From assembly GCF_027925385.1 (NCBI RefSeq), contig NZ_AP027146.1, positions 16,097 through 80,096 of the forward strand: a stretch of DNA of 64,000 nucleotides, given 5' to 3'. The DNA comes from Methylocystis iwaonis (lineage in GTDB: Bacteria > Pseudomonadota > Alphaproteobacteria > Rhizobiales > Beijerinckiaceae). The notes beneath the pieces are model-generated. The model had not been told where the DNA came from. It was given only the letters and a program-made list of their open reading frames with translations, and made no database searches. Below, in pieces: positions 15,575 through 23,261 of the stretch (positions are counted from its first letter, which is position 1; every line of letters begins with the position of its first letter). The translations under genes and the position numbers were made by a program.

Positions 15575-17886
15575 GCGAGGCTCGAGCGAACCTCCGCGCC
15601 TCCCTTGTGCTGGAAATGAACCGGCTCGCCGTTATGGCGGACGCCGTCCGGCGTTCTCGCGCGGCGCGGGAGAAGCAGGGACTCGAGGAGCGGCCTGATA
15701 GGGTGGTAGGACTGAGGCCGTCGACGGCCTCCTCATTGGAGCATTCACGGGTCTCGGCCCAGGAGCCAGCCCCGCGTGCCCTGGCTTCGGATCGCGTTCT
15801 ACGCGGAATGACCATCACGGGCGCGGAGGATGAAGAGAAGCGGCGGCGGTTGCCGGACGTCTCCGCCAAGGGCGGGAAGCCGCCGCGCCTAAGCGTCGAC
15901 GTCGGGTCTTCCCCCGCCGTGATCGGCCGGGGGGCGCCGCTGATCTCACGGGCGCGGGCCTTGGCGCAAGGCTATCAACCGGCCGTCGTCAAGGTCGTCT
16001 CCTATGCGCATGGCGCGGCGCGGGCCTCGGCGACCGCGAATTATGTCGACCGCGAAGACGCCATTCTCGAAACCCAGGACGGCGTCGAGTTGAAGGGGCG
16101 CGCGGCGATCAACGGCGAAATCGCGGAATGGGCGAAAGATTTCGAGCCGCGCAAGGAAAGCCAGGACGTCGCCGGCGTGCGCTTCCAGGTCATGGGCCTC
16201 AAAGACACGCCGGGCGACCGCGGCACTTTGGAGAAGGCGATGTCAGCCGCCTTTGTCGGGCATCGCTACGCTTATCGCATCAACGCCTTGACGGATGGCG
16301 CGATCGAAGCGCGGGCCGTCGTCGCCTTTGCCGGAACGCTCCGCGAAGGGGAAACGGACACGCGGGAGCGCTTCTATGTAACCGAACGCCACGTCGCCGA
16401 GGGTTTTGAAGCCCGCGTTTTCGCGCCGAAATCCGAGGCGCGAATGAAGGCTCGCATTGAGGCGGCGACCGGGATCGGCCAGCACCGCATCGTGCTCGAG
16501 CCCGGCGCGCCTGGCAACGGCCCAACGAGCGTCGTCGATCGCCTGACGCGGCTCCAGGAGCATGGCGCGGCGGCCTCAGATAGCGGCGCCCTCCTCGACA
16601 ACGCGAGCGCCATCCAGGCCGAGTCGCGCGCCTGGCGGCGGGACCTGCGCTCCTTCAAGCCACGCGACACGATGCACCTTATCGTCTCCACCAAGGCGGG
16701 CGTCGACGTCGGCGCCTTCAGGACCGCCGTGCGGGGCTTCGTCCATGAGCAGTTCGCCGCGCACAAATTCATGTTCGGCGTGCACACCGACAAGGCGGAC
16801 GCTGGGCATGTCCACGCCCATGTGATCGTCGCTGTCCGGGACGCCGAGGGCGTGAAAATTCATTCCGGGCCGCAGGATTTTCGACACTGGCGCGAGACCT
16901 TCGCGGAGCACGCCCAGATGCAAGGGCTAAAGATCGTTGCGACCTCCGCGGCCGAGCGCGCTTCGTCGCAGAGCTATGGCCCTAAGGACAAGGCGATCGT
17001 CGACGCCGCCGATCATCCTCGGCCGGGCCGAGAGGCGCGGGATCGCGCCTATGCGAGCGACCCGGCCAACAAGACGCTCATCGACAATGCGCGCCGACGC
17101 ATCGAGATTGCGCGAACAAATCCAATTCGCATGCCGGCCTCGGAGCGTCAGCTCGCCGTCGCGAACGACTCGGCCTCAACGTGGCGACAGCTGGCGCAGG
17201 AGGAACCGCAGAGCGCGACGGCAAGCGCTCTTGCCCAGCGGACGCAATTCTCTCAAGCCGCCGGGCAAGCAATCGCCACGCTCGTCAATCAGGCTCTCAT
17301 CACCCAAACCACGAGGAGCAGCGCCATGCCGATCACCGCCGCGCAAATGGGATCCGACCTCAAGCTGCTCAACGAAGCCGTGGACAGGGTCGGCGCCGTC
17401 CTGCCGGCGGATACGAGAGCCGCATTTTTCGAGCGCTCGGGGCGCTATCTCGAAAAGCTTGCGGCGCGCGTCGATATGCAGCGTGAATTCGAGGCCAAAT
17501 CCTCGCAAGCCGCGCTCGCTCCTGTCGTGGAACAGTCCGCGGGAATCGCTCGCGTCGAACAACGCGAAGCGATCAGCGCGCAGAGGCTCGTGGAAAGGGC
17601 CGAGACGGCAACGAATGCGACACCGGCAGACGCGCGTGATATCGACACGTCTCGCGTCATCGTGCGGGAAGCCCGGAGAACAGCAGCTGGCAAGCTAGCA
17701 GGTACGCACGTGGTCGTTGAAGCTCAGCGTGCGCTAACGGCCATTGCCGTGGAGCCTGCGGAGGCTTCGCTCGCTGTCGATCCAAGGCTCGAAGTATTAA
17801 GGCGCCAACAAGCAGAAAAGCTGACTCAAAGTGCTGCCGAGCGAGAGGCTACGGTTAAGGCAATTGAGGCCGAGATCGAAGAGTGA
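15571..17886 (+). CDS. MOBP-type relaxase (VirD2/TraI-like) with long internal insertion
   Basis: 771 aa. Motif I lies at residues 141-160 (KVVSYAHGAARASATANYVD, candidate nicking Tyr158). The metal-binding motif III is H405-x-D407 followed by H413, H415, H417 (HTDKADAGHVHAHVIV). The spacing between Tyr and the His triad is about 255 residues, far longer than in VirD2; an extra domain (about 195-310) lies between them. The C-terminal 300 residues are helical and Ala/Glu/Arg-rich, ending EAEIEE, and probably carry the secretion signal read by VirD4. It nicks at oriT and pilots the strand through the T4SS. It is coupled to mobC. Confidence 0.8.
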   Translation: MSEARANLRASLVLEMNRLAVMADAVRRSRAAREKQGLEERPDRVVGLRPSTASSLEHSRVSAQEPAPRALASDRVLRGMTITGAEDEEKRRRLPDVSAKGGKPPRLSVDVGSSPAVIGRGAPLISRARALAQGYQPAVVKVVSYAHGAARASATANYVDREDAILETQDGVELKGRAAINGEIAEWAKDFEPRKESQDVAGVRFQVMGLKDTPGDRGTLEKAMSAAFVGHRYAYRINALTDGAIEARAVVAFAGTLREGETDTRERFYVTERHVAEGFEARVFAPKSEARMKARIEAATGIGQHRIVLEPGAPGNGPTSVVDRLTRLQEHGAAASDSGALLDNASAIQAESRAWRRDLRSFKPRDTMHLIVSTKAGVDVGAFRTAVRGFVHEQFAAHKFMFGVHTDKADAGHVHAHVIVAVRDAEGVKIHSGPQDFRHWRETFAEHAQMQGLKIVATSAAERASSQSYGPKDKAIVDAADHPRPGREARDRAYASDPANKTLIDNARRRIEIARTNPIRMPASERQLAVANDSASTWRQLAQEEPQSATASALAQRTQFSQAAGQAIATLVNQALITQTTRSSAMPITAAQMGSDLKLLNEAVDRVGAVLPADTRAAFFERSGRYLEKLAARVDMQREFEAKSSQAALAPVVEQSAGIARVEQREAISAQRLVERAETATNATPADARDIDTSRVIVREARRTAAGKLAGTHVVVEAQRALTAIAVEPAEASLAVDPRLEVLRRQQAEKLTQSAAEREATVKAIEAEIEE

Positions 17887-18171
17887 TGATTAGTGAGACG
17901 CAAGGCGTTCCTACTGATGCGAAGTGGATTTGCTGCGCAACCCGGCTTAGCATAGCGATAGACTTCGAAGCGCGGCGGTTTAATGAGGGCCTTCGGATGC
18001 AGGCGATCCAGAGCCTGTTTCTCACCGACCTGCAAAGCCGCCACATCCTGGATAAGAGGACAACCAACTGGCTATGATTTGCTCGCATGCACTAGGCTCT
18101 CACTGACCTTGGGTAGGCGTTATCCCATACAGATTTTTAACGAGTCAGCCAAGAGCGCTGTGTGCGCACTG

Positions 18172-19065
18172 CTACATCGAAATTGAAACGTAATTGGATT
18201 CGAAAATGCGTTGTTCGCTTTCGATCGCAAGCCGGAGGTGGCAGTAGAGTGCCCAATACTTGCGCCACAGGGGAGCCGTCGGTGGCAAATACTCGATCGG
18301 CAATCCCATTGTCCGCGCTGCCTCCCAGCCAATCATTTGCCCATGCGAAGGATAGCGGTTGATATCCATCAGTTCGCTGGCGATCTTCGAGAAGTTAGCT
18401 CCACGTCGCTTCAGAAGATTTTCTGCAAACAGGCGGGCGCGGTCTCTGACCGATTGAAATTTGCGCACGATCACTGGATCAAATTTATCGAAGGTGAGGC
18501 GGGTCGCTTCGTCGTCGGAAGTTTGCGTTAGCGCCTGCCTTGCCTCCTCGTAGGCGGTGAGATATGTCAGTACCGAATAGACGATGTCATGGCCATTCCC
18601 GTCTTTGGAAGATACCTGAGGATCAATCGGTCCTAGCTCGGAGGAATCGCTCATGATGATAGTGTTGGCGCCCAGCGCCATCAGTGTGCCCGCGCTCTTG
18701 GCATAATCGGGCACGATGACACGCAGCTGCCCCTCCTCGCCGGTCGCATTCCTGACCAGCGTGATCAGTTTCTCGGCGGCATCCACATCGCCGCCAGGCG
18801 TGTGCAGCATCAAATCAATCGGTTCTCCAGGTGTGACGTTGTGGAGCATGTCAACGAACCCGAGCGTGTCGAATCGGTCGACCGGGGCCTTAGTGCCGGC
18901 GACATAGCAAAGAAGCTTCGGCTGGCTAGCCTCGATTTCACGGATCAAGGTCTGGCGCTGATAGCGCGCCGCATTCATTGCCGTGAACATCGGGGTCTTT
19001 TCGATCGCTCGCGCCGGCTGGGGCGTGAGCGGTTGCGATTCGACGTCTCTTCCATGGTCATTCAT
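18172..19065 (-). CDS. SDH_sah-family ClpP-like serine protease of the ubiquitin-like operon
   Basis: 297 aa from ATG 19065, chosen for its ATGA overlap with the preceding gene. It has a ClpP/crotonase-like fold of the serine-dehydrogenase-proteinase family: DLMLHTPGGDVDAAEKL (oxyanion loop, 88-92), YAKSAGTLMALGA with the candidate nucleophile Ser124 after Lys123, and SELGPIDPQ (Asp149). There is no signal peptide or membrane segment apart from a weak hydrophobic patch. It is last in the operon. Likely roles are processing the Ubl precursor or cleaving modified targets; both are inferred. The 285 bp between it and the relaxase (17887-18171) hold no gene I can support. Confidence 0.85.
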   Translation of the reverse strand: MNDHGRDVESQPLTPQPARAIEKTPMFTAMNAARYQRQTLIREIEASQPKLLCYVAGTKAPVDRFDTLGFVDMLHNVTPGEPIDLMLHTPGGDVDAAEKLITLVRNATGEEGQLRVIVPDYAKSAGTLMALGANTIIMSDSSELGPIDPQVSSKDGNGHDIVYSVLTYLTAYEEARQALTQTSDDEATRLTFDKFDPVIVRKFQSVRDRARLFAENLLKRRGANFSKIASELMDINRYPSHGQMIGWEAARTMGLPIEYLPPTAPLWRKYWALYCHLRLAIESEQRIFESNYVSISM

Positions 19066-19397
19066 CGGTCGCTGTCCTTGGTCCATATGATTTTGCCGTT
19101 ACGAACAAAATAATGACAGCGTCTGTCTGTACCGCGATAATCGACGCTAGGATAGATACCTAATCGAGACGAAGCATTCAGCGTCCAGTAGGGCCGGCGG
19201 ACCGGGTCAGAGTTCAACATAATTCTATGTCCGGTACGACACGGACAGTCGAAGACAATCCATTTGATATGGCGCAGATCTCCGACTAAAACGATGGCGT
19301 TACGCGGCAACCGTTGGGGCACCTCGTCGGCAGAGGATACTGAGCCGATTGTACGCCAGCGCCAGAAAGGCAGCCATTGCCACCACGCGATTTTCAT
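19062..19397 (-). CDS. DUF6527-type small zinc-binding protein
   Basis: 111 aa from ATG 19397, overlapping the E1 stop as ATGA. The Trp-rich N-terminus (WWQWLPFWRWR) is followed by a compact domain with C51-P-C53-x3-H57 and C94-H95, probably one zinc site, as in treble-clef or rubredoxin-like proteins. It matches my memory of DUF6527 proteins encoded beside bacterial E1/E2/Ubl genes. An E3-like or adaptor role is a guess from neighbourhood. It overlaps the protease gene by 4 nt at its end. Confidence 0.7.
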   Translation of the reverse strand: MKIAWWQWLPFWRWRTIGSVSSADEVPQRLPRNAIVLVGDLRHIKWIVFDCPCRTGHRIMLNSDPVRRPYWTLNASSRLGIYPSVDYRGTDRRCHYFVRNGKIIWTKDSDR

Positions 19398-20779
19398 ACT
19401 GTCACCCACAGTTGTCCAAGGAACGGGTCTTCATCGCCGGCACCCCATTTGCCCTGTGCTTGATGGCAGTAGTGAGCGTCATGTGGGAAAGCGCGATTCG
19501 TTGAAATCTCGCGTTCGTGGAGTCTGAGCAGCGTCTCGGTAGGTCGCTCCGGGGGGCCATATCCGATCAGGCGATCAAGCAATTCATTCACGGCCGCGGC
19601 GGCGACGGCGGTGGTGAACGCCACCACCGCCGGCTCAACCCGACCAAGCGCGGGGGCGTATCCTTCGTTGGCCAACCGTTGTCTCTCGTCAGGCGACTTC
19701 ATCTCGGCGGATGCACGACCTAAGTCGACTCGGTTACGGCAAACCAGACAGCCCGCGCCAGGCGTCAGCGTCGTGACCCGCGCGTCAATACCAATGAGCG
19801 TGCCCGCTTGATCGCTGCTTAACAATACCCCAACGTCTATTACCGGGGTCAGGAGATAGGTAGAGATTCTGGAGAGCACGAGCCGGCCAGCATTGTCGTC
19901 GGTGCATCCGAAAATCAGGTCGCAGCTGCGCAGCGCCCAAGCAACGCTCCGAGTAGTAATCATCCCGTCCACGATAGAACAGTCGAGGTCTGAAGCGATT
20001 GCCAGGAGATGATCGCGTAGCACCTCAACCTTTAGTTGACCGACGCGCCCAGGCGTGGAGCCGTAGACCCGTGTGACATTGCTCTCGGATAAGCTGTCGT
20101 TATCAATCAGCAGCAGATGGCGAACGCCCAGCCGGACGAGCTGCTCGGCGACAGCCGACCCTGTCCCTCCGGCTCCGACGATGCCAATGCGCAGGTCTCC
20201 GAGAATCGTCTGGATAGCTGGGCCGAAAGCGCGAACGTTACGGTCAAACAGCGCTTCCGGCAGAGTGGCCTGCCGCGCGAAGGCTGGCATGAGCTTCCAG
20301 CGCTCGCCGACCACCCACAACCGGTCAATCGACGACGTCTCCCCGGTCTCCGGTGTCAACTCGCCGCTGAATACGTAATCCGCGCCTCGCGGAGATGCGA
20401 TCAACGTTCCGTATAAGCCTGAGCCACTGCGCAGCTGAAAGAGGTCAGCTATCTCGCGATCGACCTGACGATCGTGATTGCTCGGCAACGGTGCACCCTC
20501 TTCGCCGGGATGGGTGTGAAACCAAATTGGAACGGCGTGATCCGCTTCGGCTGCACCGAGCGCCGGCACATAACCTTGAGAAGCTATCAGCAGATGGTGC
20601 GGGCTCTGTTCGATGTAGGCCTCCGGCGGAACCGGATGCAAGCTACGCGCGAGAAGTCGGACATCTCGCCCCGCCTCGATTCGGCGAGCGAGGAGAACAG
20701 CAGCGCATTCCATCGAATTGCGCGAGGCCGTCGCGACCTCCTCCGAGAGCGGACCCGGAATTACGAGCGTCGTTGTCAT
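19394..20779 (-). CDS. JAB/JAMM peptidase fused to ThiF/E1-like adenylyltransferase
   Basis: 461 aa from ATG 20779 (ATGA overlap with the E2-like gene). The N-terminal 165 residues are a JAB domain with a complete JAMM set: Glu24, His88-Thr-His90-Pro, Ser100, Asp103. This is consistent with active metal-dependent isopeptidase activity. Residues about 180-430 are an E1/ThiF domain with GAGGTGS (202-208), LLLIDND (Asp226/228), GCTDDNAGR (291-299) and a CxxC at 344/347 with C438 near the end. Where ThiF/MoeB carry the thioester Cys after the CxxC, this protein has LANEGYAPALG with no Cys. One polypeptide thus holds both the activating and the deconjugating enzyme. Confidence 0.9.
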   Translation of the reverse strand: MTTTLVIPGPLSEEVATASRNSMECAAVLLARRIEAGRDVRLLARSLHPVPPEAYIEQSPHHLLIASQGYVPALGAAEADHAVPIWFHTHPGEEGAPLPSNHDRQVDREIADLFQLRSGSGLYGTLIASPRGADYVFSGELTPETGETSSIDRLWVVGERWKLMPAFARQATLPEALFDRNVRAFGPAIQTILGDLRIGIVGAGGTGSAVAEQLVRLGVRHLLLIDNDSLSESNVTRVYGSTPGRVGQLKVEVLRDHLLAIASDLDCSIVDGMITTRSVAWALRSCDLIFGCTDDNAGRLVLSRISTYLLTPVIDVGVLLSSDQAGTLIGIDARVTTLTPGAGCLVCRNRVDLGRASAEMKSPDERQRLANEGYAPALGRVEPAVVAFTTAVAAAAVNELLDRLIGYGPPERPTETLLRLHEREISTNRAFPHDAHYCHQAQGKWGAGDEDPFLGQLWVTV

Positions 20780-21165
20780 GCTGCCAGCGCCGCAGCGGCG
20801 GCGGCGACCTCTTTGCGGACGAGCGCCAGATAGCTTTCCAGCGAGTCGAGCCCGGAGCGCCACTGGCCCGGATTGAGGTGGCGTGACCAGCGCTGCCAAG
20901 TGCGCCCAAGGTAGACCTCTTGAGATTCAGTTGCGGCGATAAGGCGCCCATCGATGCGGCGCACAGCCGGCTCAAACCACCACATGTCAGGTGCGATGTC
21001 GGGGTAACCTGGCGACAGACGCAGGAGAAGATCGGCGCTTGAGTGGTTGAATCCCTCCGGCAAGGAGAAGGCGGGAATGACAACGCAAATCATGCCACCC
21101 TCCAGCGTCACGGAGCTGCCCGGCGCTCGCGCCTCAAGGTAATTTTGATCGATAGTAGGCAACAT
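20776..21165 (-). CDS. E2-like protein, prokaryotic E2 family E type
   Basis: 129 aa. A UBC-like core is visible: MICVVIPAFSLPEGFNHSSADLLLRLSPGYPDIAPDMWWFEP (beta strands and the P-x-x-P turn), then TWQRWSRHLNPGQWRSGLDSLESYLALV, the WxRH-WrpG pattern I associate with Prok-E2_E. The only cysteine is Cys27 in the first strand, not at the usual catalytic site after the P-x-x-P loop. The stop overlaps the JAB-E1 start (ATGA), and the start lies 14 nt after the Ubl stop. It likely receives or presents the Ubl; the chemistry is uncertain. Confidence 0.8.
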   Translation of the reverse strand: MLPTIDQNYLEARAPGSSVTLEGGMICVVIPAFSLPEGFNHSSADLLLRLSPGYPDIAPDMWWFEPAVRRIDGRLIAATESQEVYLGRTWQRWSRHLNPGQWRSGLDSLESYLALVRKEVAAAAAALAA

Positions 21166-21179
21166 CAGCGTACTCCCTA

Positions 21180-21449
21180 CTAGCGGCCGGGGTTGATCTG
21201 GGCCGGTGCAGTGAAGAAACGCAAGCCGTTGCGCATCTCCACCTTGGTATCCGTATCGATTTTCACATCGGATCCTCCCGGCACCACTTCGAAAAGGTCA
21301 CGGTCTGGCCCGATGTCAGGCTCCGGTAAACGCCGCAGCTCGCCGCCAGTCAGCACCATTTCTCGAACTTTGTAGTTTGTGCGGTCGATCTTGATCTCGA
21401 ATGCCTGGGGACGATCAGGCCTTAGCGCGTCCACACGATCATTATCCAT
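21180..21449 (-). CDS. Ubiquitin-like protein, single multiubiquitin-type domain
   Basis: 89 aa from ATG 21449 with GGAGGT upstream. One beta-grasp unit of the multiubiquitin type: FEIKIDRTNYKVREMVLTGGELRRL...DRDLFEVVPGGSDVKIDTDTKVEMRNGLRFFTAP. The C-terminus is INPGR, with no terminal Gly-Gly, so it is conjugated through a different end, needs trimming, or acts non-covalently. It is first in the operon, so probably the most abundant product. Multiubiquitin proteins often carry two or three repeats; this one has a single unit. Confidence 0.8.
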   Translation of the reverse strand: MDNDRVDALRPDRPQAFEIKIDRTNYKVREMVLTGGELRRLPEPDIGPDRDLFEVVPGGSDVKIDTDTKVEMRNGLRFFTAPAQINPGR

Positions 21450-21532
21450 TTTGCCACCTCCATGTCTTGATACCCTGATACCACGACACCACGTATATTG
21501 ACAAGCAGTCTGATTTGGTTCAGAAAAGCACT
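21450..21532. promoter_or_regulatory. Divergent promoter region of the Ubl operon and RHH gene
   Basis: Two tandem TGATACC units (21468-21474 and 21476-21482, 8-bp period) lie next to TTGACA on the plus strand (21498-21503). On the complement, TTGTCA, a 17-nt spacer and GTATCA could drive the Ubl operon, with the TGATACC repeats overlapping its -10 region. A repressor binding the repeats, for example the adjacent RHH protein, would shut the operon; this is inferred. Confidence 0.4.
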
Positions 21533-21739
21533 ATGAAACAAGTCAAAGCGATGACTGTCCGCCTCTCCGAAGATCAGGCTCAGGCCCTCGAGATGCTCGC
21601 AAGCGTTGAAAATCGGCCCGTGTCGGACGTGATTCGTTCTGCTATCACCACCCACATTGAGACACGCCGTCGCGATCCAAAATTTCAGGCCGGGCTTAAG
21701 GACCGTATCTCGCAAGCGCGCAAGCTTCTCGACCGATGA
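21533..21739 (+). CDS. CopG-like ribbon-helix-helix protein
   Basis: 68 aa from ATG 21533. TVRLSEDQAQALEMLASVENRPVSDVIRSAITTHIETRR is a textbook RHH domain; a short basic tail follows. It is divergent from the Ubl operon and 52 nt upstream of the Fic antitoxin. It may be a local repressor for either unit, or the remnant of a toxin-antitoxin pair. Confidence 0.7.
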   Translation: MKQVKAMTVRLSEDQAQALEMLASVENRPVSDVIRSAITTHIETRRRDPKFQAGLKDRISQARKLLDR

Positions 21740-21791
21740 AGATCGTGGTCAGTGGGTCGGGTGCCTCAGCGAAAACCGTGACGAAGATAGA

Positions 21792-21995
21792 ATGAAGAAG
21801 ACACCGAAGCGTTTTGGCGGCACTGATCTCGTCCTCGGGCAGCAGACGTTCGCTGCCATCTCGGCGGTGGAAGGGTTAGGCCTCAGCGTCGCGAGCCGCA
21901 AGCGGCTGGCCGACATGAAGAAGCGCAAGCTATCCACCGATCAACAGCGGTCCGAAGTTATCCGCGCCTATTTGGACGCTAAGTCGCGTAGGTGA
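21792..21995 (+). CDS. Fic antitoxin, VbhA-like
   Basis: 67 aa from ATG 21792. The pattern FAAISAVEGLGLSVASRKRLADMKKRKLSTDQQRSEVIRAYLD resembles class I Fic antitoxins, whose inhibitory helix places a Glu in the Fic ATP site; here the candidate is the Glu of SAVEG. The residue four before that Glu is Ile rather than the usual Ser/Thr, so inhibition should be tested. It overlaps the toxin gene (GTGA, 21992-21995). Confidence 0.7.
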   Translation: MKKTPKRFGGTDLVLGQQTFAAISAVEGLGLSVASRKRLADMKKRKLSTDQQRSEVIRAYLDAKSRR

Positions 21996-22570
21996 GAGCG
22001 CTCGGCTACGACGCATTCGACGACCCCTACGCCTACAAAGGCATAAACACGCTCAAGAACAAGCTCGGCCTGCGCGATCCGGATTTGCTTGAGGCGTTTG
22101 AACTCGAAATGACGGCGATCCGAGCGCGCGAGCCTTTGCCACGCGGAGTTTACGACGCGCTTCACTACCGCCGCGTCCACCGCCACCTGTTTCAGGACGT
22201 CTACAGCTGGGCCGGAAAATATCGAACTGTGCGTACGTCTAAAGGAGGTAACCCGTTTTGCTTTCCCGAGCACATCGACGCACAAATGAAGCGCTTGTTT
22301 GGGACGCTTGGGATAGTTTTGAATTCGCCACATGCTGATGACTTCGCCCGTGAGGCAGCGCGTTTTCTCGGTGAGTTAAACGCGATTCATCCGTTCCGAG
22401 AGGGCAATGGGCGCTCCCAGCTGACCTTTATAGCGATGATCGGGGAACGGGCCGGCTATCCGTTAGCCTTCGCGCGTGTGAAGCGCGAAAGCTTTCTGCC
22501 GGCGATGATCCGCAGCTACGAGGGCGACCTTAATCCGTTGATCGCCGAGCTTCGCCTCCTACTTGGCTAA
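21992..22570 (+). CDS. fic: Fic-domain AMPylating toxin
   Basis: 192 aa from GTG 21992. It carries the full Fic motif HPFREGNGR (133-141) with catalytic His133, and the upstream flap FQDVYSWAGKYRTVRTSKGGNPFCFPEHI. Class I Fic toxins transfer AMP to targets such as gyrase or topoisomerase IV in relatives; the target here is unknown. It is coupled to the antitoxin and works as plasmid addiction or defence cargo next to the Ubl operon. Confidence 0.9.
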   Translation: MRALGYDAFDDPYAYKGINTLKNKLGLRDPDLLEAFELEMTAIRAREPLPRGVYDALHYRRVHRHLFQDVYSWAGKYRTVRTSKGGNPFCFPEHIDAQMKRLFGTLGIVLNSPHADDFAREAARFLGELNAIHPFREGNGRSQLTFIAMIGERAGYPLAFARVKRESFLPAMIRSYEGDLNPLIAELRLLLG

Positions 22571-23261
22571 AGCAGGCCATTTCGAAGTGCGGTATCTGAA
22601 GGCTCAGCGGGCGCTAAATTGAAATCAGCTCGAATCTCTATCCGGCACTGCCAATCCGACTCATTGATGGTTAATGGATCGTGTCCCATGACGTGGTGTA
22701 GGTGAGCGCGATCATCCCGGTCGCCGGCGAGGGCCGAACTGGTCAGGCGGCCACGGCGGCGTGTCGCAACCCGATCTTACCAGCGAACCGTCGATGACCA
22801 CCGCAAGCCGCTCGCTCGCTACGGCGCTACGAAAGGCGCGCGTCGCGAGCCGCTTGCTCCGCCCGAGCTACACCAGTTCCCGGGATACGACCTGATGATG
22901 CTCTTGAAGTCTATTTGAAATTTAGCGTTTGAGGATGAGCGGCTTGTCGAGGGCGCGCTCATTCAGCCAGCCGGCCGGAAATCAATGTGCGCGGCTCTTC
23001 ACAGAGTGTCTGGCGAGATCAGAAATGACTTCGAGAAAGCCGGAGCCAAGCACCTTGAGCCCGTTTCCGTCTCATCGGCGGCCGCTTCCCGGAGGGCTTC
23101 GCGCGGACGGCCTGGCGCGCAGGGCATAGTGTCGAGCGTACCGGCGACGCCAAAATGCGCACGGCCAATGCCGACCCCTTCGGATGGCTTATTCGCCCTT
23201 GACTGCGGCTTTGTGAGCAATGTAAACAGAATACTGTGAACGATGGTCACATGGAGCGAGT
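22571..23261. other. 691-bp gap without a supported gene
   Basis: Short frames here have poor composition and no start signals. A leftward reading at 22999-23250 (GIGRAHFGVAGTLDTMPC...) could be a decayed end of a gene I cannot name. The last 60 bp lead into the ParA-like operon. Confidence 0.4.
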
